Assembly: GCA_026075535.2 (NCBI GenBank)
Contig: AP026538.1
Coordinates: 10,230,001 to 10,294,000 of the forward strand
Reading direction: 5' to 3'
DNA from: Tricholoma matsutake
Lineage: Eukaryota; Basidiomycota; Agaricomycetes; Agaricales; Tricholomataceae
Length of the DNA: 64,000 nucleotides
Shown here: positions 44,582-56,804 of the stretch, piece by piece
How the letters are laid out: each line of letters starts with the position of its first letter
How positions within the stretch are numbered: the stretch's first letter is position 1
Position numbers and translations under genes: made by a program
The notes under the pieces: model-generated
The model's database searches: none
What the model saw: only the letters and a program-made list of their open reading frames with translations
What the model was told of the DNA's origin: nothing

Positions 44582-44779
44582 GCTGCAGGGTCTTGCCCTT
44601 ACAATTACAATCCTTGCTGTCTTATACACTACATATGTGTAATGAAGAATGTAATATATAGCTCAGTGACCTATGCATTCAAGGACACAATCAGCAGCGG
44701 CACTGGCATGGGGCATTACCATTGGGCATCACCATTGGGAATCAGGATGGGGAGTTGGCATTCATTTGTTAGACCTATG

Positions 44780-46140
44780 TAGTATACAGACCTACAAAAT
44801 AAAATTGGTGCCGAGTGCTGTTCAGCAGCCTGGTGGCTGTGGCCAATGCTGATGCCACCTAAACAAAACCCCAATGCCGAAGGTTGTACAGCATCATGTA
44901 TGTAAAGGCCTCTTTTAAGTGATAATTAATTTGTTGTAGTATGCAGACCTACAAAATGAGGTTGGTGCTGAGTGGTGCTCAGCAACCCAGTGGCTGTGCC
45001 AATGCCATCTAAAAAAAATCTTGATGCCGAAGGTTGTACAGCGTCATGTATGATATACTCAGTAAATGCCCTGTTTATGTGATAATTAATTTATTGTAGT
45101 ATGAAGACTTACAAAATGAGGTTGGTGCTGAGTGGTGCTCAGCAACCCAGTGGCTGTGCCAATGCCAATGCCAATGCCACCTAAAAAAAATTCCCGATGC
45201 CGATGCCTTGTTTCTGCAATAATTAATTTGTTCAATGTAGTATGCAGGCCTACAAAATGAGGTTGGTGCCAAGTGGTGCTCAGCACCCCAGTGGCTGTGG
45301 CTGATGCTGATGCCACCGAAAAAAAAAATCCTGATGCCATACAGTGACATGTATGATAAACTCAGTAAATGCCCTGTTTATGTGATAGTTAATTTGTTGT
45401 AGTATGAAGACTTACAAAATGAGGTCAGTGCCGAGTGCTGCTCAGCAACCCGGTGGCTGTGCTGATGCCAATGCCAATGCCACCTAAAAGAATTTCCTGA
45501 TGCCGTACAGTGACATGTATGATAAACTCAGTAAATGCCCTGTTTATGCAATAATTAATTTGTTGTAGTATGAAGACTTACAAAATGAGGTTGGTGCTGA
45601 GTGCTGCTCAGCAACCCAGTGGCTGTGGCTGATGCCACCTAAAAAAAATCCTGATGCCAACAGTTGTACAGTGTCATATATGATAAACTCAGTAAAGGCC
45701 TCATTTAAGTGATAATTAATTTGTTGTAGTATGCAGACCTAGACAATGAGCTCAGTGCCAAGTGCTGCTTGGCCCCCATGTCACTGTGGCCAATGCTACC
45801 AAAAAAAAATTCCCAATGCTGTACAGTGACATGTATGAGAAACTCAGTAAATGCTTTCATTTATGCAATAATTAATTTGTTGTAGTATGAAGACCTACAA
45901 AACAAGGTTGGTGATGAGTACTGCTCAGCAACCCAGTGGCCATGCTAATGCTGATGCTGATGCCACCTAAAAAAAATCCCGATGCCAAAGGTTGTATACA
46001 CTGTCATTAATATACTCAGTAAAGGTCTCATTTCAGCGATAATTAATGTGTTGTAGTATACAGACCTACAACATGAGGTCAGTGCTGAGTGATGCTTGGC
46101 AACCCAGTGGCCATGGCCATGGCCAATGCCAAGAGGTCTT
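44780..46140 (+). repeat. ~160-bp tandem array, left arm
   Basis: Nine unit starts with TGTAGTAT at 44780, 44935, 45095, 45236, 45398, 45564, 45725, 45881 and 46052 (spacing 141-171 bp). Each unit has ACAAAATGAGGTTGGTGC, AACCCAGTGGCTGTG, a variable number of CCAATG/CTGATG hexamers, a run of A and GATAATTAATTTGTTG. Length variation comes mostly from the hexamers and from loss of the GTACAG-CATGTATGAT part. Confidence 0.88.
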
Positions 46141-46414
46141 CATTCATTTATGTTGTAATGTGCCAACCTACAGAATGGGGTCAGTGTGCAGAGTTTTCAT
46201 GTGTCTGTGTCTAGTTTTGTTGAGTTTTTAACAATTGTTCTCCTGATTGATCTATGGACTTTTTGGTATCTATGGGTTTGTCTTGATGATCTCTATTCAC
46301 AATAATTGTGTACCAACCCTCAACTCCATCCCCTCCATCACCATGCCCATCCGTTGAGGTTATTCAACCTCCAGACTTGCATATAATTTCCTCCAACATC
46401 ATACCTCATTCTGT

Positions 46415-47795
46415 AGGTCTGCATACTACAACAAAATGTAAATGAGGCTTTGACTCTACTGAATAAATCATACACCACACTGTGCACCTTGCAGAATCAA
46501 GAAATTTTCCTAGGTGGCAACCTCATTTTGTAAGTCTTCATACTACAACAAATTAATTATCACATAAACAGGGCATTTATTGAGTGTATCATGCATGACA
46601 CTGTACAACCTGCGGCATTGAGATTTTTTTAGATGGCATTGGCATTGGCCACAGCCACTGGGGTGATGAGCACCGCTTGGCACCAACCTCATTTTGTAGG
46701 TCTGCATACTACATTGAACAAATTAATTATTGCATAAATGAGGCCAGCATGGGGAATTTTTGTTAGGTCACATTGGCATTGGCATTGGCACAGCCACCAG
46801 GTTGCCAAGCAGCACTCAGCACCAACCTCATTTTGTAAGTCTTCATACTACAACAAATTAATTATCACATAAACAGGGCATTTACTGAGTATATCATACA
46901 TGACACTGTACAACCTTCAGCATCGAGATCTTTTTTAGATGGCATTGGCATTGGCATTGGCCACAGCCACTGGGGTGCTGAGCACCACTTGGCACCAACC
47001 TCATTTTGTAGGTCTGCATACTACATTGAACAAATTAATTATTGCATAAACAAGGCTTCAGCATCAGGAATTTTTTTTTGGTGGCATCAGCATTGGCATT
47101 GGCCACAGCTACTGGGGTGCTGAGCATCACTCAGCACCAACCTCATTTTGTAGGTCTGCATACTAAAACAAATTAACTATCACATAAACAGGGCATTTAC
47201 TGAGTTTATCATACATGTCACTGTATGGCATCAGGATTTTTTTTTTGGTGGCATTGGCATTGGCATCAGCCACTGCCACAGGGGTGCTGAGCACCACTCA
47301 GCACCAACCTCATTTTGTAGGTCTGCATACTACATTGAACAAATTAATTATTGCATAAATGCATCAGCATTGGGAATTTTTTTTAGGTGGCATTGGCACA
47401 GCCACCAGGTTGCTGAACAGCACTCGGCACCAACCTCATTTTGTAAGTCTTCATACTACAACAAATTAATTATCACATAAACAGGGCATTTACTGAGTTT
47501 ATCATACATGTCACTGTATGGCATTGGGAATTTTGTTTTGGGTGGCATTGGCATTGGCATTGGCCACTGCCACAGGGTTGCTGAGAAGCACTCAGGACCG
47601 ACCTCATTTTGTAGGTCTGCATACTACAACAAATTAATTATCACTTAAATGAGGCCTTTACTAAGTTTATCATACATGATGCTGTACAACCTTTGGCATT
47701 GGGGTTTTGTTTAGGTGGCATTGGCATTGGCCACAGCCACCAGGCTATTGACCAGTGCTTGGCACCAATTTTATTTTGTAGGTCTGTATACTACA
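46415..47795 (-). repeat. ~160-bp tandem array, right arm
   Basis: Ten copies of the same unit in the opposite orientation, marked by ATACTACA (one is ATACTAAA) ending at 46430, 46547, 46713, 46852, 47025, 47167, 47334, 47460, 47628 and 47795. Paired with the left array they can form a hairpin of more than 1 kb. Confidence 0.88.
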
Positions 47796-48469
47796 TAGGT
47801 CTAACAAATGAATGCCAACTCCCCATCCTGATTCCCAATGGTGATGCCCAATGGTAATGCCCCATGCTGTTGCCATTGCTGTTGCTGGTGCCGATTGTGT
47901 CTGATGCATAGGTCACTGAGCTATATATTACATTCATTACACATATGTAGTGTATAAAACAGCAAGGATTGTAATAGTGAATTTATTTGATACTACAGTA
48001 TATATATATATACATATAGAGTATTTGACAGCATCCACTGAACCTGTATCATTCGATACACTGTAGCTTACCTATCTGTTGAGGCAGGAGCACCATGCCA
48101 GACCACAGATGAATCAGGGGAAGAGTAGGTGCTTTCTACTTTTCATGGGTTGTAGTAGGCTCCTTGCCTGAGATAAATACACAGGACTAGTTAGTAGTTT
48201 ATCAAGAGGCTAAAATAGCTTACTTTGCATGACACAAATGTGCCATGATGTGGAAGCAGTTGAGAGTGTGGTGAGACAACAGAAAATGAATGTTTGTCAG
48301 CATTTCTGTATTTGGAAGGTGTCACAGTGTCACAGATTTTGATGCCAAATGTGCTTGCCAGCTGAATTCCTGAATTCAATGGCTTGGTCGAGAAATGGAT
48401 ATGGCCAAAATGATGGATTTCAGTTTGGATTTTGGCATCAAATTCAGCCAATTTCATCTACTAGTGTCT

Positions 48470-49068
48470 GGGCATTTATTTGATGGAGAAACCCAAGTTC
48501 TATATGTAGATGAATCTTGTACTGGTGTTATGACTTGAAACGTACTTAGATGGTGGCAAATCACTTGATTGTCATATATACATGCATCAGTGTTATCTAC
48601 CAAAAAAAGCGAAGGAAAATGTTGAGCAATGAGTGGAATACTTGCTCATCATCAGGGATGATGAGCGCGACGTGGCGTGGCAATATTGATGGCAATGTTG
48701 CAGGTAGCCGAGTTGCTCATCACATTGATGTATGTTGATGTGTGCTGTTGTGCTGAGCTTGATCTCTCTTATCAGTTTGTTATCTATTGCTTACATGATA
48801 TCTATGGGTGGCATAGATGGGTGGGCTAGGTGGGCTACCTTACACAGTTGGGAGTCAACAATATTGAAGGGACATATTCATGGGTGAGGGAAATAAGCAG
48901 ATTTACTACAGATTAGTGGGCATGATGTGATGGGATCATGTCCACTAATATGTGGCAGACTGTGGGAAGGTTAGGTGACTTTTTCTCCAGGAAAAAATGT
49001 GGAGAAAAACAAGTACAGATATGGTGAAAATGAATTATTTCTTCATCATTTCAGCATCATTTCAGACA
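48470..49068. other. No gene seen
   Basis: Spacer between the foldback element and Gypsy-B. Short frames only. Confidence 0.4.
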
Positions 49069-49073
49069 CATTT

Positions 49074-49771
49074 TGTCATGATCCGTTCCTTGTCTGCTTG
49101 GAACCCACAACCATCCGACCATTTTCCGCACTTCTAACCCAACTCCTTCTGCCTTCATTCCAGCCGCCTTGCACTGCCCACATTGCTGTGCACCAGGCCA
49201 CCTTGTACAGCACCCACGGCTGCCTTCCCAAGGCTGCCATCTAGTTTTGCAAATTCGACTACGGATTCCTGTGTGGCCTCCGCTAGGTAATTTATCTATG
49301 CAGTCAAGACACTGCTGCAGTTCCTGTTTCTGTCCTGCTTTTATTCTGGACTCTAGTATTTAAGTTTAGTTAGTTTTGCCTTGTATTCCTCAGTTTGTAT
49401 ATCGACATAGACTCGACTTTAACTTGTCAATCTAAATCTCATTCTACTCCTACCTCTGTCCTCTAAGAGTCTGAACTCCATTTGACTCAACCTCTAGTCT
49501 CCCTCTGAAGTTCTAGTCTCATCTGAACTTAACCTAAGTCTCTTTGTACTCCTTTCCACACTCACCCGCCACTTCTCTGCCTCCATCTCTAAATCTTCAT
49601 CTTGAAATTAGGACACCAGACGAGGTGAAGGGTGCAGCTTCTTATAAAGCTGAAGCCAAGTCCTTTTCATTTCCCCTCTGCATAATCTGCTACGACCCGA
49701 CAATTTCCCGCTATCAACACCTGCCAGGTCCAACTGGATTATGACAAGCCCTCACGGATCAGTTCTTAACA
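49074..49771 (+). repeat. Gypsy-B 5' LTR
   Basis: 698 bp, TGTCATGATCC ... TTCTTAACA. It contains CTTCTTATAAAGCTGAAG, a TATA-like hairpin also present in the Gypsy-A LTR, and a series of TCTAGTCTC-type repeats. It carries a TCTAGT-region insertion of a few bases relative to the 3' LTR. Confidence 0.93.
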
Positions 49772-50016
49772 GTATATATTAACAGTATATACAAACTCAC
49801 ACTTCACTCATCTCTTCTCCTCCTATGACCCCAACCAAAACTTGCCAGTGCACAACCAGAAACTCTCAGCGCGCTGGCACCATTCCAGGGATCTCTGCAA
49901 TTCAGTGATCCACACTTCCTAGCCCATGACCCGCCACAACATTTGGAGTATCTTCCAGACCTTCCAATATTTTCCAACAAATTGATTCCGGAGCCCCATC
50001 AGTCAGTGCAAACCTC

Positions 50017-51204
50017 ATGTCTACTCAAGCCCAACAACCTCCCATGAATCCAGAAGAACCCCAACCCACAACTCCTCTTGAGTACATAGGGGGCATCAAC
50101 CAGCCTGAACCCTATGGGTTGGAAGATCGTGGTCTAGAGGATGGACCTCCCAGCAGACCTGACAACCCTAGTGGTCCTGACAGCCCTGGGGGCGACCCCA
50201 ATCCCAATGATCCTGACGATCAACCTCCCACAGGGGGAAACCCTGATCCAGGGGATAGGTTCATAGATGTTCTTTACAACCTCTCGGAGAGTATCCACAC
50301 CCTCTGACAAAACAATGCACCCAAGACCAAGAAAATCAAAGTTCATGACCCTGACACCTTTGATGGCTCCAACCCAAAGAAACTTAGAGACTTCCTAGTC
50401 TTGTGTAATCTTCATTTCTGCAACCATCCACACATATTTTCTTCTGATGAGAAAAAGATCATATTTATCCTTTCTTATCTCAAGGGATCAGCTCTCAGTT
50501 GGTTTGAACCCGGTCTTAATGACCCAACTGATTCCACACACTGGATGTGGGATTATGAAGCTTTCCTCACCAAGCTAGAGAGCAACTTCAGCCTGCACAA
50601 CCTGGTCAGGGATGCAGAAAAAGCCCTTTCTGACTTAGCAATGAAAAAAGGTGGTCGCATCACAAAGTATAACATTGACTTCTGGGAGTTAGCTTCTAGG
50701 GTCAACTGGAATGAGGAAGCCCTCCATGACTGCTATTTCTGCGGTCTTCCACTCTGACTTCACATAGAAGTCCTTTGGGGTGGTAAACCCAACACCCTTG
50801 CAGAACTGCACTTGAAAGCGCAGGACTGTGATGATATCTACTGGATGCAGGAGGATGAAACCCAATTTGAAACTAAGAATTCTGGAAACTCTTCTACCCC
50901 TGTCAAGAAGGACACCCCCAAAAGTTCCTCCCAGTCTACCAATCAATCCTCTTTGAACTCTGCTCAGGGTAACTCATCCAACCAGCAGTCTTCCACAACA
51001 AAGAACACTTCCAAGTCATCCATCTCTGATAAATTGGGGAAGAATAGCAAACTTACTGTGGAAGAACAAGAACATTGCATGAGGGAAAGACTTTGTCTCT
51101 ACTGCAGTGAAGAAGGGCATGTAGCAGGAAACTGCCTGAAATCTAAAGCCGCAAAAGCCTGTGCATCTGCTGTGATTCCTGAATCTGTGGACTTGGAAAA
51201 ATAG
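50017..51204 (+). pseudogene. gag: Gypsy-B Gag
   Basis: Starts near ATG 50017 with a Pro/Asp/Gly-rich N-terminus. The retrotransposon Gag domain (LKGSALSWFEPG, FLTKLESNF) follows. The C-terminal zinc knuckle CLYCSEEGHVAGNC (CX2CX4HX4C) lies at about 51094-51135. One frame throughout, broken by TGA 50305-50307 and 50755-50757, both explicable as CGA, and ending at TAG 51202-51204. Confidence 0.85.
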
Positions 51205-51260
51205 TCTGCAACCCTCAGGATACAGCCATTGGGGCTGGGGGTTGCATTGACCTTACCCAT

Positions 51261-53395
51261 TTGGCTGCCTACATTCATCTCAACATGTCCGCTCTTTCTG
51301 ACCCTGACTCCCTAATTACTCTCTTAACTATTCCTGACCATTCCACCCCTGTCCAAACCCTTATTGATTCTGGTTTCTCCCATTGCTTCCTCGACTCCTC
51401 CTTTGTGTTGAATAACCAACTCAGCACAACATCCATTAACCCGATCAGATTATGACTCTTTGATGGATCTTGCAACTCCACCATAACTCAAGTCTTCCAA
51501 CTTCCAGTCACCTTCCCTACTGGTGAAATGTTCAATCCATCATTTTATGTAACCTTGCTAGACTCTTCCTGTTCCGCAGTACTTGGTCATAACTGGCTGA
51601 AGCAATACAATCTGTTGATTGACCGGTCTTCAAGCCAAATCACTTTCTGCTCTGCTGATCATAGAGGTTCAGCACCCCAGACGTCACCTTTGTTCCTGAA
51701 CCTTCTGGTAGAAATCCTTGAATCCTCCACACATTCCAAACCCCCCATTCCTTCTAAGTTTACACCTCCCGACATCTCTTTCATCAATGCTGCTGCTTAT
51801 GCACATGCTAGCAAACTCCCTGGGGCAGTAGCCTTCCAGATGACCTTCACTCCAGAAGGATTATCCACCTGCTCTACCCAATCTTCACCCCTGCCGGATT
51901 TGTCTGACATTCCCGCCGAGTATCATGAACTCGCTGATGTCTTTAATAAGACTAAGGCAGACACCCTTCCTCCACATTGTCCTTACGACCTCAAGATAGA
52001 GATGGAGGATAATGCTCCCCCTCCTCCAGGTTGCATGTACTCCCTCTCTCCCTCTGAATTAGAAGCCTTATGAGTCTTCATTGATGAAAATGTCTGCTCA
52101 GGTTTCATTCGCCCTTCTAAGTCTCTGCATGGCACTCCAATTCTCTTCATTAAGAAGAAGGACAGTAGCCTATGACTTTGTGTCAACTACCGAGGACTCA
52201 ACCGTCTTACAAAGAAAGACCACTATCCCCTTCCTCTCATTTCCAACCTCCTCGACTCTCCCCAAAAAGCCCGCTTGTTCACTAAGATAGACTTGCGGCA
52301 CACTTACCACCTAGCCTGCATTGCGGATGGTGACAAATGGAAAACTACTTTCCACACCCACTATGGATCCTTCGAGTGGTTGGTGGTTCCCTTTGGACTC
52401 ACTAATGCACCTGCAGCCTTCCAGCAGTTTATGAACGACATCTTCAGTGGCATGCTGGATGTTTGTGTCATTGTGTACCTCAACAACATCCTGATCTATT
52501 CAGATGACAAGTCCCAGCACAGGGCTCACGTTAAAGAAGTCCTCCACCATCTCCAGAAAAATGGACTTTATGCCTCTCCACAGAAATGTGAGTTCCACAA
52601 AGACACAGTTGAATATTTAGGTTTCATCCTTTCACCGGATGGGCTGCGGATGTCCGAGGATAAAGTCAAAACTGTGCTCAACTGGCCCAAGCCTAGGAAA
52701 GTTAAGGACATCCAATCCTTCTTAGGCTTTTGCAATTTTTACCGCTATTTCATTAACAGCTATTCAGACATTGTCATCCCACTTACCTGCTTGATCCAGA
52801 AATCCACACCTTGGGACTTCAACAAGAAGTGCCACGACGCCTTTGAAAGGCTCAAACAAGAATTCACTCATGCACCCGTCTTAACTCAATAGGTACCCGA
52901 CTCACAGATGGTACTCGAAACCGACACTTCCAACTATGCCCTAGCAGCTATCCTTTTGGTTTATACTGTGGATGGAGAAATCCATCCAGTTGCTTTCCAT
53001 TCCCACTCCTTTAATCCTGCTGAACTAAATTATGACACCCATGACAAGGAACTCTTGGCCATCTTTGAAGCCTTCAAACACTGGTGACAGTATTTTGAGG
53101 GTTCTGCAAACCCAGTTGATGTGGTCACCGACCACAAAAATCTTGAGTACTTCAGCACTACTAAGTTGCTCACTCGCTGCCAGGCCTGTTGGTCTGAATA
53201 CCTTTCCCAGTTCAATCTCGTCATCTGCTTCCACCCCAGAAAATTAGGGGCCAAGCCAGATGCACTCACTAGACATTGGGATGTCTACCACAAAGGGGGA
53301 AATAGCGACTTTGCCTCTGTAACTTCCAACCTGTATTCACACAGGAACAACTCACCTCCTCCCTCTGCGCCACCTATTTTGCCACACCTATCCTT
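51261..53395 (+). pseudogene. pol: Gypsy-B protease, reverse transcriptase, RNase H
   Basis: In a frame shifted from gag. Retropepsin-like LIDSGFSHCFLD (51363); RT with VNYRGLNRLT, FTKIDLRHTYH and LVVPFGLTNAP. The catalytic box is YLNNILIYS (52476-52502) instead of YLDD, both Asp codons being AAC in a CpG context. RNase H follows with ETDTSNYALAA, HDKELLA and VVTDHKNLEYF. Stops at TGA 51453, 52071, 52173 and 53085 and TAG 52890; a frameshift occurs near 53330. Confidence 0.88.
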
Positions 53396-54870
53396 TGACA
53401 AGCAATAATCATGGATGTTGAGAAACTCCACAGCGACATCTGCACCTCTCTTCCCCTTGACCCTCTATCTTCCATTCATCTCCCGACACCTGTTGACCCC
53501 AACTGGACCACAGACGAGGCAGGTCTTCTCTGCCACTTTGACTGGATTTATGTTCTGGACATCGCAGATCTCCACCTCAAGGTCCTCCAATACAAACATG
53601 ATCATATTCTCTCTGGCCACTTTGGACAAAACAAAACACAGCAGCTTGTCTGCCGGGAATATGTCTGGCCAAACCTCCGCACCTTTGTCCAGGAATTCTG
53701 CAAATCCTGTACGACTTGCAAGCGATCCAAATTGTCTCGACACAAGCCCTACAGGTTCCTAAAGCAACTTCCAGTTCCGGAACAACCTTGGAATTCCATC
53801 TCCATGGACTTCATTGAACAACTACCCAACTCCGACAGTCACACCACTATCCTGGTCATCGTTGTCTGCCTCACCAAACAAGGCATCTTCATCCCAATGG
53901 TCAACATAATCACAGCCCAAGAACTAGCCAACCTGTTCGTCCTCCATGTCTTCTCCAAGCATGGCATCCCATCACATGTCACTTGCAACCTGGGATCTGA
54001 GTTCATCTCTCATTTCTTCTGCTCTCTCAGAAAAGCGCTCGACATGCAGATCCACTTCACTTCCAGTTATCACCCACAAGGTGATGGTCAGACAGAACGA
54101 CTTAACCAGACCTTGGAATGGTACCTCTGGATCTTCTGTAACTATCAGCAAGATGACTGGTCTCACCTCCTTCCCTTAGGTGAATTTGCCTACAACAATG
54201 CGCCTGCTGCCTCTACAGGCATATCCCCTTTCTTTGCCAACAAAGGCTATCACCTGAACATTTCTGTCTTTCCAGAATGCGACTTAGCCTCACAACGTGC
54301 CCGAGAGTTTGTCGTCGATTTAGACGACCTTCACCAGGAACTCCAGAAACAACTTGCAGCCGCTCAAGAACATTATCAAGGTCCTGTGGACAAACATTGG
54401 GCACCCGCACCCGACTTCAACATTGGTGATTTCGCTTATGTCACTGCGGAAAATATTCACACCACCCATCCCTCCAAGAAACTCTCCAAAAAGAACCATG
54501 GTCCTTTTGAAATCATTGCCCTCACTCAGTCACCCTGCGGCTCCCGGACCACATGCGGGCCATCCACCCTGTCTTCCATGTCTCTCAACTAGAGAAACAC
54601 TCCCCGAACACCATTCTAAATTGGACACAACCTCCACCTCCTCCCATCACTATCGATGACGAGCTCAAGTATGAGATCACCAAAGTCCTCAACTCCAAGG
54701 TTGATAATAGACGTCAATGCAAGATTCTCTACCTTGTCCGATGGGAAGGCTACCAGGGAACCGATGAGGAAACCTCCTGGCTACCCGCTATGGAACTCAG
54801 CCACACCCAAGAACTCCTTGCAGATTTTCACAACTGCTACCCACAAAAACCCAGTCCATTACCCACTTAA
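53396..54870 (+). pseudogene. pol: Gypsy-B integrase and chromodomain
   Basis: After TGA 53396-53398 the frame gives the HHCC zinc module (HILSGHFG ... CKSCTTCKRSK). The core follows with Asp in SMDFIEQLP, then CNLGSEF, where the second catalytic Asp is Asn (53997-53999), and Glu in GDGQTERLNQ. A frameshift near 54550 leads into the C-terminal chromodomain (YEITKVLNSK, LVRWEGYQGTDEETSWLPA), ending at 54870. Homologous throughout to the Gypsy-A fragment. Confidence 0.9.
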
Positions 54871-55105
54871 AAGTCTATTCACGTTACTTATGTATTCACT
54901 CGGTTTGTACTCAGAAACAAATTTCATTGAAAAAAGATTTTTTTTGGACCCAACTGGATCCCTACGCTACCTCCGCTCCCCTCTCTCCGGCTTCAGCACC
55001 CTCTTCTCTGACTTCACCTTCTTCCCTACCCTCACCCTCTTCCCCATCCTCACCCTCTTCTTCATCCTCACTCTCCTCCACATTATCTGCTTGCCTTTTC
55101 TTGAG

Positions 55106-55973
55106 CTACCTCTGGAAATTCACCCAGTCATCCCCAGACTGGTGGATCCCATGCCTTTCCCACCGGGATTCTTGTATTGACCGCTCCACTTCCTCCTTGT
55201 TCTTGTCACTCTCCTCCCCAGCGCTTTCATCTGACTTCCACTCTGGGTCCATTGCATCCCGGACCTCCTCCATTGACTCCTGAACCACCATTGCCACCTC
55301 TCCAAACCCCTTCCTCACTGTTTTCACCAGCTGCTGCAGCAGCTCTGCCACCTCCCTGCTGTTTTCCGCCGGGCCCATCGTCCCCACTACAGACCTCGCC
55401 TTCCTTGTTGCAGGGGCCTCCTGCCCCTCCCACACTACCTCCTTGCACTTATGTTTGACACGCATGCAATTGTCACACATGCATCCCTTTGCACCCATCT
55501 TGAAACATGAGATCTTTTGATATTTGCATCTAGGCCACTTGTCAGTAAGAGAACACTGAGAAGGAAAATGATTATGCAGCTTTTGCAGGGCAATGCGGCC
55601 TGCACCCACACCAGACCCTCCAACTCCTCTGATTCCACTTGCACCTTTGACTTGGCAACTTTCTTCTTCTTCATGGACTTGCTCCCCTCTGCCTCATCTT
55701 CCAAACCCATGGCCCAGCCACCCACTTCTTCTCTGCGCATTTAGTGGCCGATAACTCTTTTTTCCATGCCGCTGCCTGGCATGCCTCCTCCGCCTTTGCA
55801 GCCTCCTCTGCTGCTTTCTGCACCTCCTGTGCCCATCGCTCCTCCTCCCTCGCGGCTTCCTCTAACTCCTTCATTTCTCATTCCATCTGCTCCTTCAACT
55901 CCTGCTCCTTCTGCTCATGTTGGGCCTTCATTGTGGCCAATTTGATCTGCATGGAAGCTGCTGGGGGGGACAT
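55106..55973 (-). pseudogene. Antisense Zn(II)2Cys6 gene of Gypsy-B
   Basis: Counterpart of the Gypsy-A gene, on the strand opposite to pol. ATG at 55973-55971; a Glu/Ala/Lys-rich coiled-coil-like N-terminus interrupted by a TGA; a frameshift near 55735; exon 1 ends ...TGCAAAAG at 55580 but the donor is CT instead of GT. The acceptor GGCCTAG precedes exon 2 (55529-55106). Spliced, the cysteines would follow the same CX2CX6CX9CX2CX6C spacing (CDNCMRVKHKC then KEVVWEGQ, as in Gypsy-A), then a DPEW motif and an acidic tail. Conservation of cysteine spacing, KCKEVVWEGQ and DPEW between two decayed copies argues that the ancestor was functional. Confidence 0.72.
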
Positions 55974-56095
55974 CTTTGATGGAGATGAGGGTAGTAATCA
56001 AAGTGAAAAATTTTCAACCCAACTACCACATTCAGAAATTCATCCAACTTCCTCATTTGGACTCAAACCCTCATGTGCCTCATAGGCTTGGCACT

Positions 56096-56108
56096 AAGGG
56101 GGAAATAC
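56096..56108 (+). other. Gypsy-B polypurine tract
   Basis: AAGGGGGAAATAC directly before the 3' LTR; identical in Gypsy-A (reverse strand, 22816-22828). Confidence 0.75.
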
Positions 56109-56799
56109 TGTCACGATCCATTCCTCGTCCACTCGGAACCCACAACCATCCGACCATTTTCCGCACTTCTAACCCAACTCCTTCCACCTTTGTTCCGGCT
56201 GCCTTGCACTGCCCACACTGCTGTGCACCAGGCTGCCTTGTACAGCACCCACAGCTGCCTTCCCAAGGCTGCCATCTAGTTTTGCAAAATCAACTATGGA
56301 TTCCTGTGCAGCCTCCGCTAGGTAATTTATCTATGCAGTTGAGACACTGCTGCAGTTCCCATTTCTGTCCCACTTTTATTCTGGACTCTAGTATTTAAGT
56401 TTAGTTAGTTTTGCCTTGTATTCCTCAGTTTGTATATCAACATAGACTCAACTTTAACCTGTCAATCTAAATCTCATTCTACTCCTACCTCTGTCCTCTA
56501 AGAGTCTGAACTCCATTCGACTCGACCTCTAGTCTCCCTCTGAGTCTCATCTGAACTTAACCTAAGTCTCTTCATACTCCTTTCTGCACTCACCCACCAC
56601 TTCTCCACCTCCATCTCTAAATCTTCGTCTTGAAATTAGGACACCAGACAAGGTGAAGGGTGCAGCTTCTTATAAAGCTGAAGCCAAGTCCTTTTTGTTT
56701 CCCCTCCACATAATCTGCTATGACCCGACAATTTCCCGCTATCAACACCTGCTGGGTCTGACCAGATTCCAACAAGCCCTCATGGATCAGTTATTAACA
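56109..56799 (+). repeat. Gypsy-B 3' LTR
   Basis: 691 bp, TGTCACGATCC ... TTATTAACA. Many differences from the 5' LTR are CG versus TG or CA (for example CATGATCCG versus CACGATCCA). Confidence 0.93.
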
Positions 56800-56804
56800 C
56801 ATTT

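Larger units (their letters stand above)
38629..44603. repeat. Solo LTR, interrupted by Copia-2
   Basis: TGTAAGGGGACAACCCC at 38629 and CTTGCCCTTACA ending 44603 form TG/CA ends with inverted TGTAAGG. They are flanked by a 5-bp duplication ATTAC (38624-38628, 44604-44608). Without Copia-2 and its duplication the LTR is 269 bp (38629-38880 plus 44587-44603). The opposite arm of the foldback element (about 47976) reads straight through ATTAC, an intact empty site. Confidence 0.75.
38118..48467. mobile_element. Foldback element with nested insertions
   Basis: Outer ~130 bp are inverted copies: left from 38118 (CAGTAGACGAAATTGGCC...) and right ending about 48467 (...AATTTCATCTACTAGTG). Inner blocks also pair. 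GGTAAGCTACAGTGTATCGA at 38491 matches the complement at 48056-48075, and the block 44604-44790 matches 47780-47985 in reverse. Each arm then runs into an array of ~160-bp repeats in opposite orientation around a ~220-bp spacer (46196-46414). After removing Copia-2 and the solo LTR the element is about 4.4 kb. No transposase is visible, so it is non-autonomous. No clear target duplication. Confidence 0.72.
49074..56799 (+). mobile_element. Gypsy-B, full-length chromovirus with antisense gene
   Basis: 7726 bp, LTRs 49074-49771 and 56109-56799, 5-bp duplication CATTT (49069-49073, 56800-56804). The order gag, protease, RT, RNase H, integrase, chromodomain marks a Ty3/gypsy chromovirus. An additional gene lies antisense between chromodomain and 3' LTR. 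At least seven TGA stops, frameshifts and lost catalytic residues show it is dead. No tRNA-type primer site is evident after the 5' LTR, where GTATATATTAACAGTATATAC follows, so priming is unresolved. Confidence 0.95.

Noticed and set aside
44780..47795. Repeat arrays as a CRISPR array
   Set aside because: Eukaryotic context, units of ~160 bp without unique spacers, and inverted halves.
55177..55458. Proline-rich plus-strand frames within the 3' part of Gypsy-B
   Set aside because: They are the complement of the acidic, Glu-rich antisense gene, which has cysteine spacing conserved with the Gypsy-A copy.
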